Positions 36,421 through 45,788 of a DNA stretch of 64,000 nt are shown here, one piece after another; positions within the stretch are counted from its first letter, which is position 1; each line of letters starts with the position of its first letter. The position numbers and the translations under genes were made by a program. The notes below the pieces were generated by a model. The model was not told where the DNA came from. It worked only from the letters and a program-made list of their open reading frames with translations, and ran no database searches. The stretch lies in NCBI GenBank assembly GCA_903934325.1, contig CAIZNH010000037.1:54077-118076 (forward strand), given 5' to 3'. The stretch comes from an uncultured Alphaproteobacteria bacterium (GTDB taxonomy: Bacteria > Pseudomonadota > Alphaproteobacteria > Sphingomonadales > Sphingomonadaceae).

Positions 36421-36464
36421 ACAAAAAAGGGGGCGTCCGCGAGAAGCGGGCGCCCCTTTTTTGT
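36421..36464. terminator. Bidirectional rho-independent terminator
   Basis: ACAAAAAAGGGGGCG pairs across a GC loop with CGCCCCTTTTTTGT, giving a stem bordered by A-run and T-run on opposite sides. It lies between the convergent ends of the autotransporter (plus, stop 36405) and a membrane-protein gene (minus, stop 36481), so it can serve both. Confidence 0.9.
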
Positions 36465-36480
36465 CGGGTGCAAGGTGGCT

Positions 36481-36951
36481 TTAGCGGATCGTCAGCATTC
36501 CGCGCCGGCCCACCGCGATAAAGCTCGCCGCGAGTGCCAGCACATAGAAGATGGTCAGCAGATCAAGCGGTGCGGGCGCGGCCACAAAGCCGAGATGCGC
36601 GAGGATCGCCCACATCCCGATCACCACCAACGCCATGGTGTAGCTGATGGTGCTGCCTTCGAGATTGACCGCCAGCATCAGCTCGTCACTGGCGCGGTAG
36701 ACGATCACCGACAGCGCTGTTCCCGCCAGCAGGCCGCCAGCGCCGATCACCAGCGCGGCGGTCTGCGGCAGCGGGCCATCGGGCGCCGCCAATGCCAGCG
36801 CCAGCAGGGCGACGCCCCACAGCAGCATTGCCGCGCCCGACCACATCAACACCCGCTTCTGTTCGCGCAGCTCGTCGGCATCTTCGACATTGAGGAAGCG
36901 CGCGCCCAGCCCCGGGCTCGCCGTGCCCAGCAGCATGCCGATTGCAATCAC
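36481..36951 (-). CDS. Four-helix membrane protein of unknown function
   Basis: A 156-residue protein with about four membrane helices (roughly 42-56, 64-84, 104-120 and 128-146) and a cytoplasmic charged loop ARFLNVEDADELREQKR near the N-terminus. Such proteins often sit with small Xre regulators, as here. The ATG overlaps the stop of the 62-codon gene upstream (ATGA). Its function is not recognisable. Confidence 0.7.
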   Translation of the reverse strand: MIAIGMLLGTASPGLGARFLNVEDADELREQKRVLMWSGAAMLLWGVALLALALAAPDGPLPQTAALVIGAGGLLAGTALSVIVYRASDELMLAVNLEGSTISYTMALVVIGMWAILAHLGFVAAPAPLDLLTIFYVLALAASFIAVGRRGMLTIR

Positions 36952-37136
36952 GCATAGAGCACCGCCACCAGCGCCGCGATGCTGGCCGACAGGTTCAGCC
37001 CGCCCACCGCGTCGCTATCGATGAAACGCATCATCGCGAAACTCGCGCTACCGCCGGCCACGCCGCCGATCAGCGCCGGGATCACCAGCTTGCGCATCAC
37101 GCGGCTGGATTGGGAGGTCTGATTCTCGCTCGTCAT
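36948..37136 (-). CDS. Small membrane protein between Xre regulator and four-helix protein
   Basis: A 62-residue product starting MTSENQTSQSSRVMRK with two hydrophobic stretches (about 18-35 and 45-61). The ATG overlaps the regulator stop, its own stop overlaps the following gene; both are ATGA quartets, so the three genes are one translationally coupled unit. Too small for reliable family assignment. Confidence 0.72.
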   Translation of the reverse strand: MTSENQTSQSSRVMRKLVIPALIGGVAGGSASFAMMRFIDSDAVGGLNLSASIAALVAVLYA

Positions 37137-37339
37137 ACTTCGGTTTCCCATTGATCGATGAACAGCTCGGGCACTCCCACGCCGAACAGCCGCGCCATGC
37201 GCAGTGCCAGCGGCAGGGAGGGATCATACTTGTCGGTTTCCACCGCATTGATCGTCTGGCGCGACACGCCGAGCCGCCGGGCAAGCTCGCCCTGGCTCCA
37301 GCCCTGCGCCTCCCGATAGTGCTTCACGCGGTTTTCCAA
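37133..37339 (-). CDS. Small Xre-family transcriptional regulator
   Basis: A 68-residue single-domain HTH protein: WSQGELARRLGVSRQTINAVETDKYDPSLPLALRMARLFGV is the typical compact Xre/YozG-like HTH, ending in the LFIDQWE segment. The most natural start is the TTG at 37339 giving LENRVKHYREAQ, as relatives begin at this point; another TTG at 37420 lies in the third operator repeat and would put the initiation site inside the promoter. It should autoregulate through the three palindromes upstream (37418-37463) and control its two membrane-protein partners. Confidence 0.82.
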   Translation of the reverse strand: MENRVKHYREAQGWSQGELARRLGVSRQTINAVETDKYDPSLPLALRMARLFGVGVPELFIDQWETEV

Positions 37340-37417
37340 GTCGTCTGATCCGGTGGCTGGTGATGGACTGCCTCCAGAGCGCGGTTTGCCGGTGAACCGA
37401 ATCAATCCGCGCCCTGA

Positions 37418-37463
37418 CAAGAGCTCTTTACAGTCAAGAACTCTTGTCAGTCAAGAACTCTTG
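37418..37463. promoter_or_regulatory. Three phased operator palindromes in the Xre operon promoter
   Basis: CAAGAACTCTTG occurs at 37435-37446 and 37452-37463, and a third copy CAAGAGCTCTTT at 37418-37429. Start-to-start spacing is exactly 17 bp twice. Each is a two-fold CAAGA-NN-TCTTG box. On the minus strand the same stretch offers TTGACT followed at about the right distance by TGTAAA, a plausible promoter overlapped by the boxes. Confidence 0.78.
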
Positions 37464-37569
37464 TCACCCCCCCGTTTGCCGCGCGGGCGAAAAGGCATTT
37501 TCCTACTCGCCCGCCTTGTGCCTAATTGCCGCGCCTCACCGCTGTTCACCCCGATGAGGAGGCTCTGCC

Positions 37570-38157
37570 ATGCCCTATCAACCCTCTGCTTCGCTGGCCT
37601 CGCTGCTGCGCAAGCTGGCCGCCCTGCCCGCTGCGGCAAGCCTCGATAGCCCGCCCGCAGCGCCCGCCAATCCCACGGCGGTCGGCCCGGCCGGGAATGC
37701 GCTGATCAAACGGTTCGAAGGCTGCGCGCGGCTGCGGCTGGACGGGATGGTTACAGCCTATCCCGATCCCGGCACCGGGGGCGAGCCCTGGACCATCGGC
37801 TGGGGCGCGACCGGCAAGGATCTGTTCAACGGCGGCAGGATCGGCCCTGCGACGGTCTGGACACAGGCCCAGTGCGATGCGCGGCTGGCCGATGATCTGG
37901 CGCGCTACGCCGCCGATGTCGCCGCCACCGTAGGCGATGCGCCCACTACTCAGACGCAATTCGACGCGCTGGTCGCCTTCCACTACAACACCGGCGCCAT
38001 CGCCCGCGCCACCCTGACAAGGAAGCACCGCGAGGGCGACCGGGCCGGCGCCGCGCGCGAATTCGCGCGCTGGAACCGCGCCGGAGGCAAGGTGATGAAA
38101 GGCCTGGTCCGCCGCCGCGCCGCCGAAGCGGAGCTTTACCTTAGCGACCCTCAATAA
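37570..38157 (+). CDS. Phage-type lysozyme (GH24 endolysin-like)
   Basis: The 195-residue protein has an Ala/Pro-rich N-terminal segment (about 1-40) and a GH24 lysozyme domain: the glutamate in IKRFEGCARL (Glu50), then AYPDPGTGGEPWTIGWGAT with Asp66 and Thr75, and FDALVAFHYNTGA. These match the E-D-T triad of T4-type endolysins. No cleavable signal peptide is clear, so release may need a helper or a signal-anchor. Its neighbours (Xre operon, tamB) are not phage genes. A domesticated phage endolysin is the likely origin. Confidence 0.85.
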   Translation: MPYQPSASLASLLRKLAALPAAASLDSPPAAPANPTAVGPAGNALIKRFEGCARLRLDGMVTAYPDPGTGGEPWTIGWGATGKDLFNGGRIGPATVWTQAQCDARLADDLARYAADVAATVGDAPTTQTQFDALVAFHYNTGAIARATLTRKHREGDRAGAAREFARWNRAGGKVMKGLVRRRAAEAELYLSDPQ

Positions 38158-41100
38158 TCCCGGCTGATTTCCACCAGCACCGAATCGCGGCCGATGGTCG
38201 ACACCGTGCCCAGCAGGGAAAGCCAGCTGGTGATGCGATATTCGACCTGCGTGGCGCTGTAGCCCTGCCCGTCGGTCACCAGTTCGACATAGATGCGGCG
38301 GGTGATGTTCTTGCCCACCGCCACGCCGACCTCGCGCCCGATCAGCGGATCGGCGCTGATGATGCGCAGCTGGTCGAGCCCGATCGAGCGGCGCAGATCG
38401 CCGATCGGATCGAGCCCCGCGCCCCCGCCCTGCAAGGCCGCCAGCGCCGCCGCCAGCTGCAAGGCGTCGGTTGCCGAGAGCGAGGTGACCGAGCCGCCGA
38501 ACAGCAGCCGCGCAAGGATCTCTTCCTCGGGCAGGGCCGGATCGGAGGAGAAGCCGATGGCGGGTGACTGGGCGTTGCCACTGATCGCGATGTCGACATT
38601 GGTGCCGTTGCGCGACGTTTCGGCAAGGATGTCGAGGCGCGGATCGATCGGCCCGTTCTCGTCGAACAGGATGCGCCCACGGGTCAGCTCGAAACGGTTG
38701 CCCGCGAAGGTATAGTCGCCGCGCACCAGCCGCGCCGTGCCGCCGATACGCGGTTCGTTCACCGTGCCGCGCAGCGCGATGTCGATGCCCCATTCGCTCT
38801 CCAGCCCCAGCCCGTCGACCTGCACCCGCGCGGGCGCCGAGGCGTTGACGAGATAGCGCCACGCCACATCGCGCCCTGAAACCCGTTCGCGCTCGCGGCC
38901 GTCCTCGCCGTTGATCTCGCGGGTGCCGATCTGCGGCAGGGCGACATCCTCGGCCGCCATGCCCAGCGCCCAGCGCGCGCGGTCGATGGTCACCCGGCCC
39001 GCGATGGTTCCGCCGCGCCCGTTGGAGACGATCCGCAAGGGGCCGGTGATGGTCGCCTCCAGCCCGTTCGCATCGAGTATCCGCGCATTCTTCGCCGCCG
39101 CGCGCAGATCGAGGCTAGGCCCGCGCGTGGCGCTGATTCCGGCGAGATCGATGGTGCCGCTGCCGTTCACGCTCCCGCCGCCCGGCGTGGTGCCGGCAAA
39201 GCGGGTCAGCTCCAGCCGCGAGCCGGCAAAACGCCCGCGCGCGGCGACCTTCTCGATCCGCGTGCCGGAGAGCGCGCTCGACACCTTGAGCGCATCGCTC
39301 GCCAGCGCGCCGGTGATGCGCGGATCGGCCAGCGTGCCGGTGGCGCGCGCGGAGATGGTGACCGGGCCGGTGAGATCGAGCGCCTCGATCGCCGCCAGCC
39401 GCCACAGCGTCTCGGCCGCGCCTTCAAACATCAGTCGCCCTTGCAGCCGCCCCTTGAGCAGCCGGTCCGCCAGCGCGCGCTCGTCCGGAAAATCGGTGAT
39501 GCGCAGGGCAATATCACCGAGCCGCGCCCCGCCCTCGGTCAGGCGCCCGGCAGCTGTGAGGCGCTCGGCATTGAGATCGATCACCCCCAGCACGCCGACG
39601 GGCTTCGACGACAGCACCAGTCCGGCGCGGCTGAAGCGGTCGATCTTCACTTTCGCCGTTGCAGTCGGCGCGGCCTCGCCCGTCTGGCGGTAATCGACCA
39701 CGCCCGACAGGCGCCCGCCAAAGCCCAGTTCCGCGCCCGCCAGATCGAGCAGGCGCAGCGGCATGCGCGCAAACTTGAGCTGGAGCGCGGTCTCCCCGCC
39801 GCCAAGCTCGCCCTCGATCAGCGCATAGCCGCCCGCAAAGCCGATCTGCGATTGCGCCAGTTGCCAGCCGCCATCCTCCTGCCGGCTCAGCACGGCGCGG
39901 CGCGGCATGGTGATCGCCTCGCCCGCAAACTGCCCGCGCGCGACCGCCGCGATCCGGTCGGCCGCGACGTCCGCATCGAAATTGAGCGCAAACCGCTCGC
40001 GCCGCCTGCCCGCCACCCCGCCGGTGACCTTGCCTCTGCCATTGTCGATATCGGCCTTGGCCTCCAGCGTGGCGAGGTAAAGCGCACCATATTCAAACCC
40101 GCTGGCGCTGATATCGGCATCGATGCGGGTGTCGTCCTTCGCGTAGCGGCCCGTGGCGACAATGCGCGCGCGATCAATGCTGATCGGCACCGCTCCGCCA
40201 AAGCTCGCCTTGCGCGCCGTGAGATCGACCGCGAAGCCCAGCGCATCGCCGCTCTGCGGGCGGAAAGACAGCGTGCCATCAAGCCCGCCGCCTGCCAGCG
40301 CGAGATCGCCCGAGATACCTTCGTCACCCAGCACCACAGCACCCGTCACCTTAGTGCGATAGACATCGAGCCGCTCGATCCCGATCCGCGCAGGGCCGGT
40401 CTCGGGCAAGGTCAGCCCCAGCCGCCCGTCAAACCGCCCGAGCAGCGATCCGCCCTCGACATCGAGCGCAAAGCCCTGTTCCGAGGGCGCAACGGCAATG
40501 CGGACATTCTCAAGCCCCGCGGCGGGATAGGGATCGGCCAGCACCAGCACCCCGCGCGGGCCATCGGCGGCGATCTCGGCATCGAAGGTGAAGGGACCAT
40601 ATTGCGCCTGCTTGCCGCTGCCGGCGAGCACAGTGCGCGTGCCGCCGGGGCCGGTCACGATCTTGCTGTCGAGCCTGGCATTCAGCCGCGCGCTCTCCAC
40701 CACCACCTCGCGCAGCACCAGCGGCTGGTCTGCGCCGATGCCGAGCATCCCCTTGAAGCGCAGCGAATCGCCCGCGAGACCGGCGATGGTGTCATTGCCG
40801 ATCTTCGCCAGCGAACCGGCGAGATTGGCGCGCAGGCTCCACGGCACGGAAGGGCCGAACTTGACGAGGATCTTGGCATTGGCGGTGACCTCGCCCGCGC
40901 CGTCGACCTTGAGACCGCGCGCTGCCACCGGCCCGGCGATAGCATAGGCCCCGGCGCGGATATCGCCGCGCAGCGCGAGCGTGCCTTCGAGGCCCGGGAA
41001 GCTCACCCGCCCGGCATCGATCGCCAGCTTCTGGCGCGCAAAATCATAGGTCAGCGCGCCCGCCAGCTTGCCTTTGACGAGGCGCGGATCGGCATAATCA

Positions 41101-42401
41101 TTGCCGGTGGTGATCCGCTCCGCCGTCACCGCCAGCGGCACCGCGATCATCTTGCCGTCGAACTGCGCGAGGCCCTCCTGCACCAGCCCTGTGGCCTCGA
41201 CCCCGTTCGCCAGCAGCCGCCCGACCGCAAGGCGGTGATCAATCGCAAGGTCGCGGAAATCGCCTTCGATATCGGCGGCGATGCGCGTATTCTCGAACCG
41301 CCAGCCCGCACCCAGCAGATCGGGATCGCGCAAGGCAGCGCTGGTGCGCGCGCCTTCCACCCGGTTGTCCGCCAGATCGACCACGCCTGCGCCGCGCAGA
41401 TCGAGCGCGCGGCTCACCAAAGCTGCGCGGCCTTCCAGCACGCTGTCCTCCAGCGTGAAACTGGCCGCCAGCGCGAGCTTCTCGCCCACCGCGCGGGCCA
41501 GCAGGCTCTCCCCCGCCAGACCCGGACGCACCCGGCCCAGCACGCCGATCTTTCCGGCGGTATTGGTGACCTGAAACGCCGCCACCGCAGGGCCGCTCAC
41601 CGGCTTGCCGCTGCCCTGCTCCAGCTGCCGCGCCACCGCCCAGCCGCGCCAGCGCTGCCATGTCCCGTCGCCCGCAATCCGCGCATCATACCCTTGCGCA
41701 AACCCCGCCAGCCCCGCCAGCACGCCGCCCGCAGGCGCGCGATATTCGCCTTCGAGATCGAAGCGATCGCCATCAGGCTCGGCATCGAGCAGCAGCGCGA
41801 TCCGGTCACGCTGGCCCAACTCGGCCTTGGCATCCACCAGCGCGCGGCCTTCGCGGATGTCGATCTGCGCCAAGGCGTTCACCCGCTCGGCACGGGCCGT
41901 CGCCACGCCTTCCGCGATGACGAGGTTCTCAATCGCCAAGCGATCCACGCGGATATCGAAATCGGGCAACAGCGGCGCATCGGGATCGCCGGGGAGCAGT
42001 TCGGGCAGCCGCGTCAGCCGCCCGCGCCGCGCCGTCAGCTCGCGGATATCGAGCCCGCTCCACAGCCAGTTCAATGGCCGCCATTCGAGCGCGACTTCGG
42101 GGATGGTGAGGAACACGCCCTTGGGATCGCTCACCCGCACATCGCGCAGCACCGCCTTGCTGTAGATATCGCCCTCGATCCGTCCGACCGCAAAGCGCAG
42201 GCCCGATGCCGGCGCGACGGCCGCGATCTGATCGGCGATGTAGCGCTTGCCGATGGGGGTGGAGAGGAAACCCGCCACCAGCACCAGCGGTGCCAGCAGC
42301 AGCGCCAGCGCCCAGCCCAGCCGCTTGCCCCAGCGTCGCTTGTTGCGCACGGCGGGTGTGTCCTCCCCCTCGGGCAGCACGGTGTCCCCGGCCTGCGCCA
42401 T
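38151..42401 (-). CDS. tamB: Translocation and assembly module subunit TamB
   Basis: Very large (1416-residue) AsmA/TamB-like protein: one N-terminal membrane anchor (about 30-48), a long beta-taco repetitive body of Asp/Arg/Leu-rich strands, and the conserved C-terminal DUF490 domain ending in VEYRITSWLSLLGTVSTIGRDSVLVEISRDY. It spans the periplasm and works with TamA, and relatives are implicated in lipid transport to the outer membrane. Its ATG overlaps the tamA stop by one base (TGATG), so both subunits are made together. Its stop overlaps the convergent lysozyme stop. Confidence 0.93.
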   Translation of the reverse strand: MAQAGDTVLPEGEDTPAVRNKRRWGKRLGWALALLLAPLVLVAGFLSTPIGKRYIADQIAAVAPASGLRFAVGRIEGDIYSKAVLRDVRVSDPKGVFLTIPEVALEWRPLNWLWSGLDIRELTARRGRLTRLPELLPGDPDAPLLPDFDIRVDRLAIENLVIAEGVATARAERVNALAQIDIREGRALVDAKAELGQRDRIALLLDAEPDGDRFDLEGEYRAPAGGVLAGLAGFAQGYDARIAGDGTWQRWRGWAVARQLEQGSGKPVSGPAVAAFQVTNTAGKIGVLGRVRPGLAGESLLARAVGEKLALAASFTLEDSVLEGRAALVSRALDLRGAGVVDLADNRVEGARTSAALRDPDLLGAGWRFENTRIAADIEGDFRDLAIDHRLAVGRLLANGVEATGLVQEGLAQFDGKMIAVPLAVTAERITTGNDYADPRLVKGKLAGALTYDFARQKLAIDAGRVSFPGLEGTLALRGDIRAGAYAIAGPVAARGLKVDGAGEVTANAKILVKFGPSVPWSLRANLAGSLAKIGNDTIAGLAGDSLRFKGMLGIGADQPLVLREVVVESARLNARLDSKIVTGPGGTRTVLAGSGKQAQYGPFTFDAEIAADGPRGVLVLADPYPAAGLENVRIAVAPSEQGFALDVEGGSLLGRFDGRLGLTLPETGPARIGIERLDVYRTKVTGAVVLGDEGISGDLALAGGGLDGTLSFRPQSGDALGFAVDLTARKASFGGAVPISIDRARIVATGRYAKDDTRIDADISASGFEYGALYLATLEAKADIDNGRGKVTGGVAGRRRERFALNFDADVAADRIAAVARGQFAGEAITMPRRAVLSRQEDGGWQLAQSQIGFAGGYALIEGELGGGETALQLKFARMPLRLLDLAGAELGFGGRLSGVVDYRQTGEAAPTATAKVKIDRFSRAGLVLSSKPVGVLGVIDLNAERLTAAGRLTEGGARLGDIALRITDFPDERALADRLLKGRLQGRLMFEGAAETLWRLAAIEALDLTGPVTISARATGTLADPRITGALASDALKVSSALSGTRIEKVAARGRFAGSRLELTRFAGTTPGGGSVNGSGTIDLAGISATRGPSLDLRAAAKNARILDANGLEATITGPLRIVSNGRGGTIAGRVTIDRARWALGMAAEDVALPQIGTREINGEDGRERERVSGRDVAWRYLVNASAPARVQVDGLGLESEWGIDIALRGTVNEPRIGGTARLVRGDYTFAGNRFELTRGRILFDENGPIDPRLDILAETSRNGTNVDIAISGNAQSPAIGFSSDPALPEEEILARLLFGGSVTSLSATDALQLAAALAALQGGGAGLDPIGDLRRSIGLDQLRIISADPLIGREVGVAVGKNITRRIYVELVTDGQGYSATQVEYRITSWLSLLGTVSTIGRDSVLVEISRDY

Positions 42402-44752
42402 CAGAACGCCTGTCCGAGGCTGACATAGACCACGACGGGGCTATCGAAGGGGGTGGGATTGAGCGGCGCGGCGACATCGATGCGGATCGGGCCGAAGCTG
42501 GTCTTGTAGCGGATGCCCACGCCTGCGCCGACCTGGATGAAGCGGAAATCGGGGGTGGAGCCGAGCGAGACCGTGCCCGCGTCGATAAAGGGCACTACCT
42601 CGACCGCGCCGCCCAGCAGCCCGGTCTCGATCCGCGCTTCCACCGAGGCCTCGACCAGCGAGCCCCCGCCCACCGGCTCGCCGCGATCATTGCGGGGGCC
42701 GACGCCCTGGAAGCCGTAGCCGCGCACCGATCCGCCGCCGCCCGAATAAAGCCGCCGCGAAGGCGCGACATCGACGCGGCTGGCGCCCTGGATGCTGGCA
42801 GCCCTGAGGCGCGCGGCCAGCACGGTCGAGCTCACCTGTTTGTAGATGCTCGCATCGGCCTGGGCGCGGACATAGAAACTGTCGTCCCCCTCCGAACGCG
42901 AGACTTCAGGCGCGAGGAAGAAGGTGGCGCGATAGCCGCGGCTGGGATCGAGCAGATCGTCGCTCTGATCGAGGGTGATGTTGCCGAACAAGCCGCCGAT
43001 CCAATAGGTCTGGCGCGGCAGGGGGATGGTGCTGCCCCGCGCACGCCGGTTGCGTTCGTCGGAATAGACCAGCTCGCCCCCCAGCTGCCAGCTGACCGGC
43101 TTCTGGAACAGGATGTTGGAGACCTTCTCGAAGGTCGCGCGCAGGCCGAAGCCGCGCGAATCCACCGCGAGGGTCTTGATATCGCTGGCATAGAGATCGG
43201 CGGAGAGGATCTGGTCGCGCCCGCGGAAATTGTTGCGGCGCACGCCGATGCTGGCCAGCGCCTCGCGCGTGCCCAGGATGCCGCGCAGCCGCAACGCGCC
43301 TTCGGGCGGGAAAATGTTGCGATGCTCCCAGCGGCCCTCCAGCTTGAAGCCGTCCTCGGTACCGTAACCGATCGCGCCCGCAATGGTGCGCAAGGGTGCC
43401 CGCTCCAGCGCCACATCGAGCGCGACCTCGCCCGGCTGGCCATCGGCGGGCGGCGTGGTTTCGCGCGGGGTGATCGAAACGCTGGTGACAAGGCCGGTGG
43501 CGATGATCGCGCGCCGCAGATCGGTCTCCATGCTCTGCTGGTAGACATCGCCCGGCGCAAAGCGGGCAATGCGCGCCAGATGGCGGCCGGAGAGGAACTT
43601 GGGATCATTGCTGGTGACCGGCCCGAAGACATATTTCCCGCCGGGATCGACCGCGAGAGTGAGATCGCCCTCGGTCCGGGCGTGATCGATCAGCAGATCG
43701 GGATCGCCGAGCTTGGCGAAGGGATAGCCGCTTTCCCCCAGCGCCACGCGCAGCTCCAGCTCGCGCTCAAGGATGCGGTCGCCATAGAGCGGATCGCCCG
43801 CGGCAATCGCGAATGTGGCCCTCAGGCGGGTGCCATCGGGATCGGGCATCTGCGACAAGGCCCCCAGATCGACCGCGCCGAACCGGTAGCGCGTGCCGGG
43901 CAGCAGATCGAAGCGCACCGAGGGCTCGATGGCGGCGTCGGCATCGACGAGCGTATCCTCGCTCGCACTATCCTCGCCCTCGCGCCGCCCGCCGGAAAGC
44001 TGGCGCACCACCTCGCCCGCGTAATAGCCATAGGTGCGCAGCATATTGCCGAGCAGCTCTTCATCCGCCCGCGCCCGCGCGGCGACCAGCGGCGCGCTGT
44101 CGGCCCCGCCATCGAGCCCGCGCACAGTCGAAAGCTGGCGAAAGCGCTCGATGAATTCGCGCTGTTCTGGAAAGGCACCGGGCGCAGCGGGGAAGCCGAG
44201 CACCAGCGTGTCGCTGATCCGCACATCGGCGAGTTCGCGCAGCTCGCCGGTGACCGGCATGGCGATGGCGGCAAGTGCCTCGACTTCGGGATCGGGGGTA
44301 AGCGGCTCGGGCAATTCGAGCGCGAAGTCGGCAAAAGCGGCGTCGATTGCGTCCTGGAGGCCGGGCGGAGGGGCAGGAAGGAAGCCACTTGACCCCTCGA
44401 TGACCCCGACTTGGGGCGGGTTTGACCCCGCCTCAGCGGATGTTTCACGTGAAACATTTGCCTCTTCCGGCCCCTGCGGCGCGCCGCGGGTGGCCCAGCC
44501 TTCGGGATCAGCGACCGCTTCGGCCGGGATCAGCTCGTCCAGCGTGGCGGGGACCGGGGGCGGTTCGGGCGGAGCGGATTCCGCCGGAGCGGTGATCGCG
44601 GCGGGCGGCGGGGTCTCGCTCTCGTCCTGTGCCTGCTGCGCATGGAGCGGCGCTGCTGCCAGCGCGACCGGCGCGAGCCCGGCGGTCAGCAGGAGACCGC
44701 GCTTTATCGAAAGGCGCGTGTCAGCTGCCCGGGAACTTGACGGGCTGGCCAT
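42401..44752 (-). CDS. tamA: Outer-membrane assembly protein TamA (Omp85 family)
   Basis: The 783-residue protein has a signal peptide (about 1-38), a Pro/Ala-rich disordered linker (about 40-130), POTRA domains and a C-terminal Omp85 barrel containing [18 protein letters not shown] and ending [17 protein letters not shown]...YVSLGQAF. The terminal Phe is the barrel signature. It overlaps the bpt stop upstream by 32 bases and tamB downstream. Residues 99-104 (NVSRET) are the translation of parS site 2 at 44441-44456, placed in the disordered linker where an insertion is tolerated. Confidence 0.92.
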   Translation of the reverse strand: MASPSSSRAADTRLSIKRGLLLTAGLAPVALAAAPLHAQQAQDESETPPPAAITAPAESAPPEPPPVPATLDELIPAEAVADPEGWATRGAPQGPEEANVSRETSAEAGSNPPQVGVIEGSSGFLPAPPPGLQDAIDAAFADFALELPEPLTPDPEVEALAAIAMPVTGELRELADVRISDTLVLGFPAAPGAFPEQREFIERFRQLSTVRGLDGGADSAPLVAARARADEELLGNMLRTYGYYAGEVVRQLSGGRREGEDSASEDTLVDADAAIEPSVRFDLLPGTRYRFGAVDLGALSQMPDPDGTRLRATFAIAAGDPLYGDRILERELELRVALGESGYPFAKLGDPDLLIDHARTEGDLTLAVDPGGKYVFGPVTSNDPKFLSGRHLARIARFAPGDVYQQSMETDLRRAIIATGLVTSVSITPRETTPPADGQPGEVALDVALERAPLRTIAGAIGYGTEDGFKLEGRWEHRNIFPPEGALRLRGILGTREALASIGVRRNNFRGRDQILSADLYASDIKTLAVDSRGFGLRATFEKVSNILFQKPVSWQLGGELVYSDERNRRARGSTIPLPRQTYWIGGLFGNITLDQSDDLLDPSRGYRATFFLAPEVSRSEGDDSFYVRAQADASIYKQVSSTVLAARLRAASIQGASRVDVAPSRRLYSGGGGSVRGYGFQGVGPRNDRGEPVGGGSLVEASVEARIETGLLGGAVEVVPFIDAGTVSLGSTPDFRFIQVGAGVGIRYKTSFGPIRIDVAAPLNPTPFDSPVVVYVSLGQAF
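44441..44456. other. parS: parS centromere site 2
   Basis: A second exact TGTTTCACGTGAAACA, symmetric over 18 bp (44440-44457). It lies in the tamA coding sequence about 300 bases from the start codon and is translated as NVSRET. The distance from parS site 1 is 18,474 bp. Confidence 0.92.
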
Positions 44753-45566
44753 CCTTGCCTCGGGCGCCGGCCAGCGACGCGTCCTGCGGCTGACGCGGCG
44801 CTGTCGCCGCGGCGATCAGCCGGTGCTGTTCATCGGAGTCCATCAGCTGCCAGCCCTCACGCGTCAGACGCTCGAGCGGGCGATAGCGGACCTTGTACTG
44901 CATCCGCGGGCTGCCTTCGACCCAGTAGCCGAGATAGACATAGGGCAGGCCTTCGGCGGCCGCGCGGCGGATGTGATCAAGGATGATGAAGCTGCCCATC
45001 CCCGCCCGGCCTTCGAGATCGGGATCGTAGAAGGAATAGATCATCGACAGCCCGTCACCCTGCCGATCAGTGAGGCAGGCGCCCACCAGCCGACCGGGAC
45101 GACCGCCCGGGCCGGGCAGGCGATATTCGGTGACGACCGAACTGACCGGCGTATGCTCGATCATGTCGGCATAATCGAGCTCGTCCATCGCCGCCATGCC
45201 GCCATCGGGGTGGCGTGCGCCGAGATATTTGGCGAGCAGGGCGAATTGTTCATCCGTCGCCCAGGGGCGGCATTCGGTGACAATCAGATCATCATTGCGC
45301 TTCAGATCGCGCTTCTGCGTCCCCGAGGCGCGGAACTGGCTCGCCACCACCCGCACCGAAACGCAGGCCTGACAATCAAGGCAGGAGGGACGATAGGCAA
45401 CCGTCTGGCTGCGGCGGAAGCCGATGCGGCCCAGCGCCTCGTTGAGCTGATCGGCGTGGGCGCCCTTCAGCTCGGTGAAGACCTTCCGCTCGCTGCGCCC
45501 GGGCAGATAGGGACACGGTGCCGGGCTGGTCACGAAGAACCTCGGGAAGCGGATCGGTGCCGTCAC
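44721..45566 (-). CDS. bpt: Aspartate/glutamate leucyltransferase (arginyl-tRNA-protein transferase family)
   Basis: Transfers leucine from Leu-tRNA to N-terminal Asp/Glu of proteins, making N-degron substrates for ClpAP. The 281-residue product has [15 protein letters not shown] at the start, the Cys-rich segment [14 protein letters not shown] and [22 protein letters not shown] in the C-terminal half, characteristic of Bpt rather than the eukaryotic-like Ate. Length fits. Expression is probably coupled to tamA, which starts within its 3' end. Confidence 0.9.
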   Translation of the reverse strand: MTAPIRFPRFFVTSPAPCPYLPGRSERKVFTELKGAHADQLNEALGRIGFRRSQTVAYRPSCLDCQACVSVRVVASQFRASGTQKRDLKRNDDLIVTECRPWATDEQFALLAKYLGARHPDGGMAAMDELDYADMIEHTPVSSVVTEYRLPGPGGRPGRLVGACLTDRQGDGLSMIYSFYDPDLEGRAGMGSFIILDHIRRAAAEGLPYVYLGYWVEGSPRMQYKVRYRPLERLTREGWQLMDSDEQHRLIAAATAPRQPQDASLAGARGKDGQPVKFPGS

Positions 45567-45788
45567 GTGCGCGCTCAGTCCTCTTTGCCGGTTGCTATGG
45601 CCCCGGAATCACGGGGTGCGATGCATGGTTGCTGAGAACTTTATGCATGCACGCGTGGTTCGGTAAAAGTCCCTTAACCACGAAACTGCGCGAAATATCC
45701 GTCACTGTGGACAAGCGGGGGCGCGAATTGCTGCCGGAATGGCGCAAAACGGCACGCCCCGCAGGCGCAAATGCGAAAAAATGACGGC

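Noticed and set aside
39441..42428. Plus-strand open frame of 995 codons opposite tamB
   Set aside because: Shadow frame with compositional bias (Ala, Arg, His, Gln) and no recognisable domain; tamB on the other strand is well supported.
45647..45784. Possible 45-codon basic peptide MHAWFGKSPL... between bpt and ilvA
   Set aside because: It fits the gap, but it lacks a ribosome site and uses codons rare in this genome (TTA, ATA); no homologue is known to me.
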